From Bacillota bacterium (GTDB lineage: Bacteria; Bacillota; Clostridia; Lachnospirales; Cellulosilyticaceae), in contig JAEZJJ010000115.1 of the NCBI GenBank assembly GCA_023436395.1, forward strand, positions 1-64,000: a DNA stretch of 64,000 nucleotides, read 5' to 3'. The notes under the pieces are model-generated. The model searched no databases. It was not told the origin of the DNA and was given only the letters and a program-made list of their open reading frames with translations. Positions 61,368 through 64,000 of the stretch are shown here, piece after piece. The translations under genes were made by a program, and so were the position numbers. Positions within the stretch are counted from its first letter, which is position 1. Every line of letters begins with the position of its first letter.

Positions 61368-63971
61368 CTATTTTTCTATTCTAATATCAAGATTTCCCTC
61401 CGTATAATCTACAACAAAAGCTGAAAATGGTTCCACTTCTTGAGCTATTAAAGTCCTTGCAATTAGTGTCTCAACTTTTCTTTGTAAAAAACGTTTTAAT
61501 GGTCTTGCACCAAATACAGGATCAAAACCTTGTTGTGCAATATAAGCTTTTGCATCCTCTGTAAGTTTGACACGAATTTGCTTATCTTCTAAACGTTTAT
61601 TAAGATCTTTTTCTAACAAACTTACAATATGAACAATTTCATGTTGCTGAAGTGGTTTATATAATACAATTTCATCAAGTCGATTTAAAAACTCAGGTCT
61701 AAAATGTGTTCTTAGCATTTGATTAACGGTATCTTCTGCTTGATCTAAAATTTCACCTTGTTCATTAATTCCTTCAAGAATAGCTTGCGAACCTAAATTT
61801 GAGGTTAATATAATAATCGTATTTTTAAAATCCACTGTACGTCCCTTAGAGTCTGTTATACGTCCATCATCTAACACTTGTAACAAAATGTTAAATACAT
61901 CAGGATGAGCTTTTTCTACCTCATCAAATAAAATAACTGCATAGGGTTTTCGTCTGACTGCCTCTGTAAGCTGCCCTCCCTCTTCGTAGCCAACATATCC
62001 TGGAGGTGCACCAATAAGTCTAGCTACTGCATGTTTTTCCATGTATTCACTCATATCAATACGAATAAGGCTATGTTCGTCATCAAACAATGCTTGCGCT
62101 AAAGCTTTTGCAAGCTCAGTTTTTCCTACCCCAGTAGGGCCTAAAAAGAGGAACGAACCGATGGGCCTACGCGGATCCTTAATACCGGCTCTAGAACGCA
62201 ATATAGCATCAGCTACCTTTTCTACTGCCTCATTTTGTCCAATCACACGTTTATGAAGAATCTCTTCTAGACGAAGCAACTTATGTCTTTCTCCCTCCAT
62301 TAGCTTAGAAATGGGAATTTGTGTCCAACGAGCAATAATCTTTGCAATTTCTTCTTCATTTACCTTATCTCTTAATAGACTACCCTCATTCTCATGATAT
62401 GCTTTGGTTTCTGCTTCCTCTAGTTGTTTTTTTAGTCCTGGAATAATACCATATTTTAATTCAGCAGCTTTATTGTAATCATATTCTCTTTCTGCTTTTT
62501 GCATATCAGCCATTGCTTTTTCAATTTCTTCCTTAATACTACGTACTTTTGCAATCACTTCTTTTTCATTTTCCCATTGTGTACGCATCGTTTTAAATTT
62601 ATCTCTTAATTCTGCTAGTTCCCTCTGTGTTTCTACTAGGCGTTGTTTAGAAATAGGATCCTCTTCTTTTTTTAATGCTGTTTCAGCAATTTCTAGTTGT
62701 AATACCTTTCTAGCAATTTCATCCAGTTCTGTAGGCATAGAATCTATTTCTGTTCGAAGCATTGCACACGCTTCATCTACTAAATCTATTGCTTTATCAG
62801 GTAAAAATCTATCTGAAATGTAACGATCAGATAAGGTAGCAGCAGCAATCAGTGCATTATCTTGTATTTGAACTCCATGATAAATTTCATAACGTTCTTT
62901 AATACCACGTAAAATAGCAATACTATCTTCTACAGTAGGTTCTTCTACCATAACTGGTTGAAAACGTCTTGCTAATGCTGCGTCCTTCTCAATATACTGG
63001 CGATATTCATTTAAAGTTGTAGCCCCAATACAGTGAAGTTCCCCTCGCGCTAGCATTGGCTTTAATAGATTTCCAGCATCCATGGAACCCTCCGTTTTAC
63101 CAGCACCTACAATGGTATGAAGTTCATCAATGAACAGGATGATTTTTCCTTCACTTTTCTTAATTTCTTGAAGTACTGCTTTTAAACGTTCTTCAAATTC
63201 ACCTCGGTATTTAGCCCCCGCAATAAGAGCTCCCATATCTAAAGAGAAAATACGTCGATCTCTCAGTGTCTCTGGCACATCACCTCTTACAATTCTTTGC
63301 GCTAAACCTTCTGCAATAGCTGTCTTACCTACACCAGGTTCTCCTATAAGTACTGGGTTATTTTTAGTTTTTCGAGATAAAATACGAATAACATTGCGAA
63401 TTTCACTATCTCGTCCAATCACAGGATCCATCTTTTGTTCCTTGGCACGTTCTACTAAATCATACCCATATTTATTAAGGACATCATAGGTTGCTTCTGG
63501 CTCTTCACTTGTCACATGAGTGTTTCCTCTAATTGTTGTTAATACCGATTCTAGAGACTTTTTAGTCACATCATATGCTTTGAGTATTTTCTCACAAGCT
63601 CCGTTACTTACACTTATAAGTGCCAGCATTATATGTTCTACCGAAATATACTCGTCTGACATACCATTTGCAATTTTTTCACTTTCATTAAACACTTTAT
63701 CTACTTCACTTGAAACATACACTTTATCAAGTTCTCTTCCAGGCCCAGTTACACGAGGTAATTTTTTAATTTCCTGACTAACTGATTCGACCATACTACT
63801 CACACTTACATTCATCTTAGTTAAAAGTTGAGGTATAAGACCTTGTTCTTGTATCATTAATGCATATAATAAATGTAAAGTTTCTATTTGATTATTTTGA
63901 TTTGAAATAGCTATTTGTTGAGCATTGTGTATGGCTTCGATAGATTTTTTTGTAAAATTTTGTGTACTCAT
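61368..63971 (-). CDS. clpB: ATP-dependent disaggregase ClpB
   Basis: An 867-residue Hsp100 disaggregase that works with DnaK. The N-terminal Clp repeat domain covers ~1-145. The first AAA domain has Walker A GEPGVGKT (residues 210-217) and Walker B IILFIDELHT. The long coiled-coil middle domain (~400-520) distinguishes ClpB from ClpA and ClpC. The second AAA domain has GPTGVGKT and VILFDEVEKAHP. AGGAGGATG precedes the ATG at 63971; the upstream control region is cut off by the window edge, so CtsR or HrcA sites cannot be assessed. Confidence 0.97.
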   Translation of the reverse strand: MSTQNFTKKSIEAIHNAQQIAISNQNNQIETLHLLYALMIQEQGLIPQLLTKMNVSVSSMVESVSQEIKKLPRVTGPGRELDKVYVSSEVDKVFNESEKIANGMSDEYISVEHIMLALISVSNGACEKILKAYDVTKKSLESVLTTIRGNTHVTSEEPEATYDVLNKYGYDLVERAKEQKMDPVIGRDSEIRNVIRILSRKTKNNPVLIGEPGVGKTAIAEGLAQRIVRGDVPETLRDRRIFSLDMGALIAGAKYRGEFEERLKAVLQEIKKSEGKIILFIDELHTIVGAGKTEGSMDAGNLLKPMLARGELHCIGATTLNEYRQYIEKDAALARRFQPVMVEEPTVEDSIAILRGIKERYEIYHGVQIQDNALIAAATLSDRYISDRFLPDKAIDLVDEACAMLRTEIDSMPTELDEIARKVLQLEIAETALKKEEDPISKQRLVETQRELAELRDKFKTMRTQWENEKEVIAKVRSIKEEIEKAMADMQKAEREYDYNKAAELKYGIIPGLKKQLEEAETKAYHENEGSLLRDKVNEEEIAKIIARWTQIPISKLMEGERHKLLRLEEILHKRVIGQNEAVEKVADAILRSRAGIKDPRRPIGSFLFLGPTGVGKTELAKALAQALFDDEHSLIRIDMSEYMEKHAVARLIGAPPGYVGYEEGGQLTEAVRRKPYAVILFDEVEKAHPDVFNILLQVLDDGRITDSKGRTVDFKNTIIILTSNLGSQAILEGINEQGEILDQAEDTVNQMLRTHFRPEFLNRLDEIVLYKPLQQHEIVHIVSLLEKDLNKRLEDKQIRVKLTEDAKAYIAQQGFDPVFGARPLKRFLQRKVETLIARTLIAQEVEPFSAFVVDYTEGNLDIRIEK

Positions 63972-64000
63972 ATTAACATCCTCCTTACTTAGTTTATAAT

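Noticed and set aside
1..64000. CRISPR arrays, tRNA or rRNA genes, prophage, integrase or toxin-antitoxin pairs
   Set aside because: I looked for regularly spaced repeats, T-arm-like sequences and typical mobile or defence protein motifs and found none that hold up.

Overview
The window is AT-rich chromosomal DNA from a low-GC, Gram-positive anaerobe of the class Clostridia. A sodium- or proton-pumping Rnf complex (rnfCDGEAB) indicates anaerobic ferredoxin metabolism. The sporulation genes yqfC and yqfD, the T-box in front of tyrS, the Firmicute order of the yqfC-yqfD-phoH-pgpH-ybeY-cdd-era-recO cluster and the combined mre/min/rodA/mgsA cluster all agree with this. A relative of the Lachnospiraceae/Cellulosilyticum group is my guess, not something the sequence proves. 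Almost everything is on the minus strand; only a small DUF378 gene, a P-loop gene and tyrS are on the plus strand.

Layout on the forward coordinates. 1-4.6 kb: 5' part of rplU with its leader and promoter, an RNase E/G homologue, a radical-SAM pair (TIGR03960 plus its DUF2344 partner) and a small membrane protein. 4.6-11.2 kb: the cell-shape and division-site operon mreB-mreC-mreD-(gap)-minC-minD-minE-rodA-mgsA. 11.2-17.9 kb: radC, maf, a DUF4321 gene and the Rnf operon. 17.9-22 kb: a stand-alone HATPase, serA and serC, and argF with a strong palindromic operator candidate. 22-26.8 kb: rRNA-modifying enzymes (pseudouridine synthase, RsmF-type methyltransferase), a phosphoesterase, a TIGR01212 radical-SAM protein and an M14 carboxypeptidase. 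27-31.5 kb: DUF378, a small P-loop protein, a GH13 debranching enzyme and T-box/tyrS. 31.6-32.1 kb: a broken sigma-factor/anti-sigma remnant. 32.3-39.8 kb: a six-gene operon (GalT-like, long FtsA/PilM-like, ACT, DUF711, pepD, AI-2E exporter-like). 39.9-44.8 kb: polA-coaE plus a peptide-binding lipoprotein. 44.9-52.3 kb: recO, yqzL, era, cdd, ybeY, pgpH, phoH, yqfD, yqfC. 52.4-61 kb: a carbohydrate ABC importer with its two-component system and a second binding protein. 61.4-64 kb: clpB.

Most of the window is conserved core genome, and I do not see a defence island, prophage, integron or CRISPR array. The most notable points are the sigma/anti-sigma deletion remnant, the 0.7-kb gene-free gap where clostridial genomes often carry the PBP2 gene between mreD and minC, the near-perfect 36-bp palindrome in front of argF, a long GGGACAGTTC-type hairpin after tyrS, the extended FtsA-like protein in an unusual operon, and the sugar sensor cluster that begins with a membrane-tethered binding protein. 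All function calls come from reading motifs and gene order; no database search was run.
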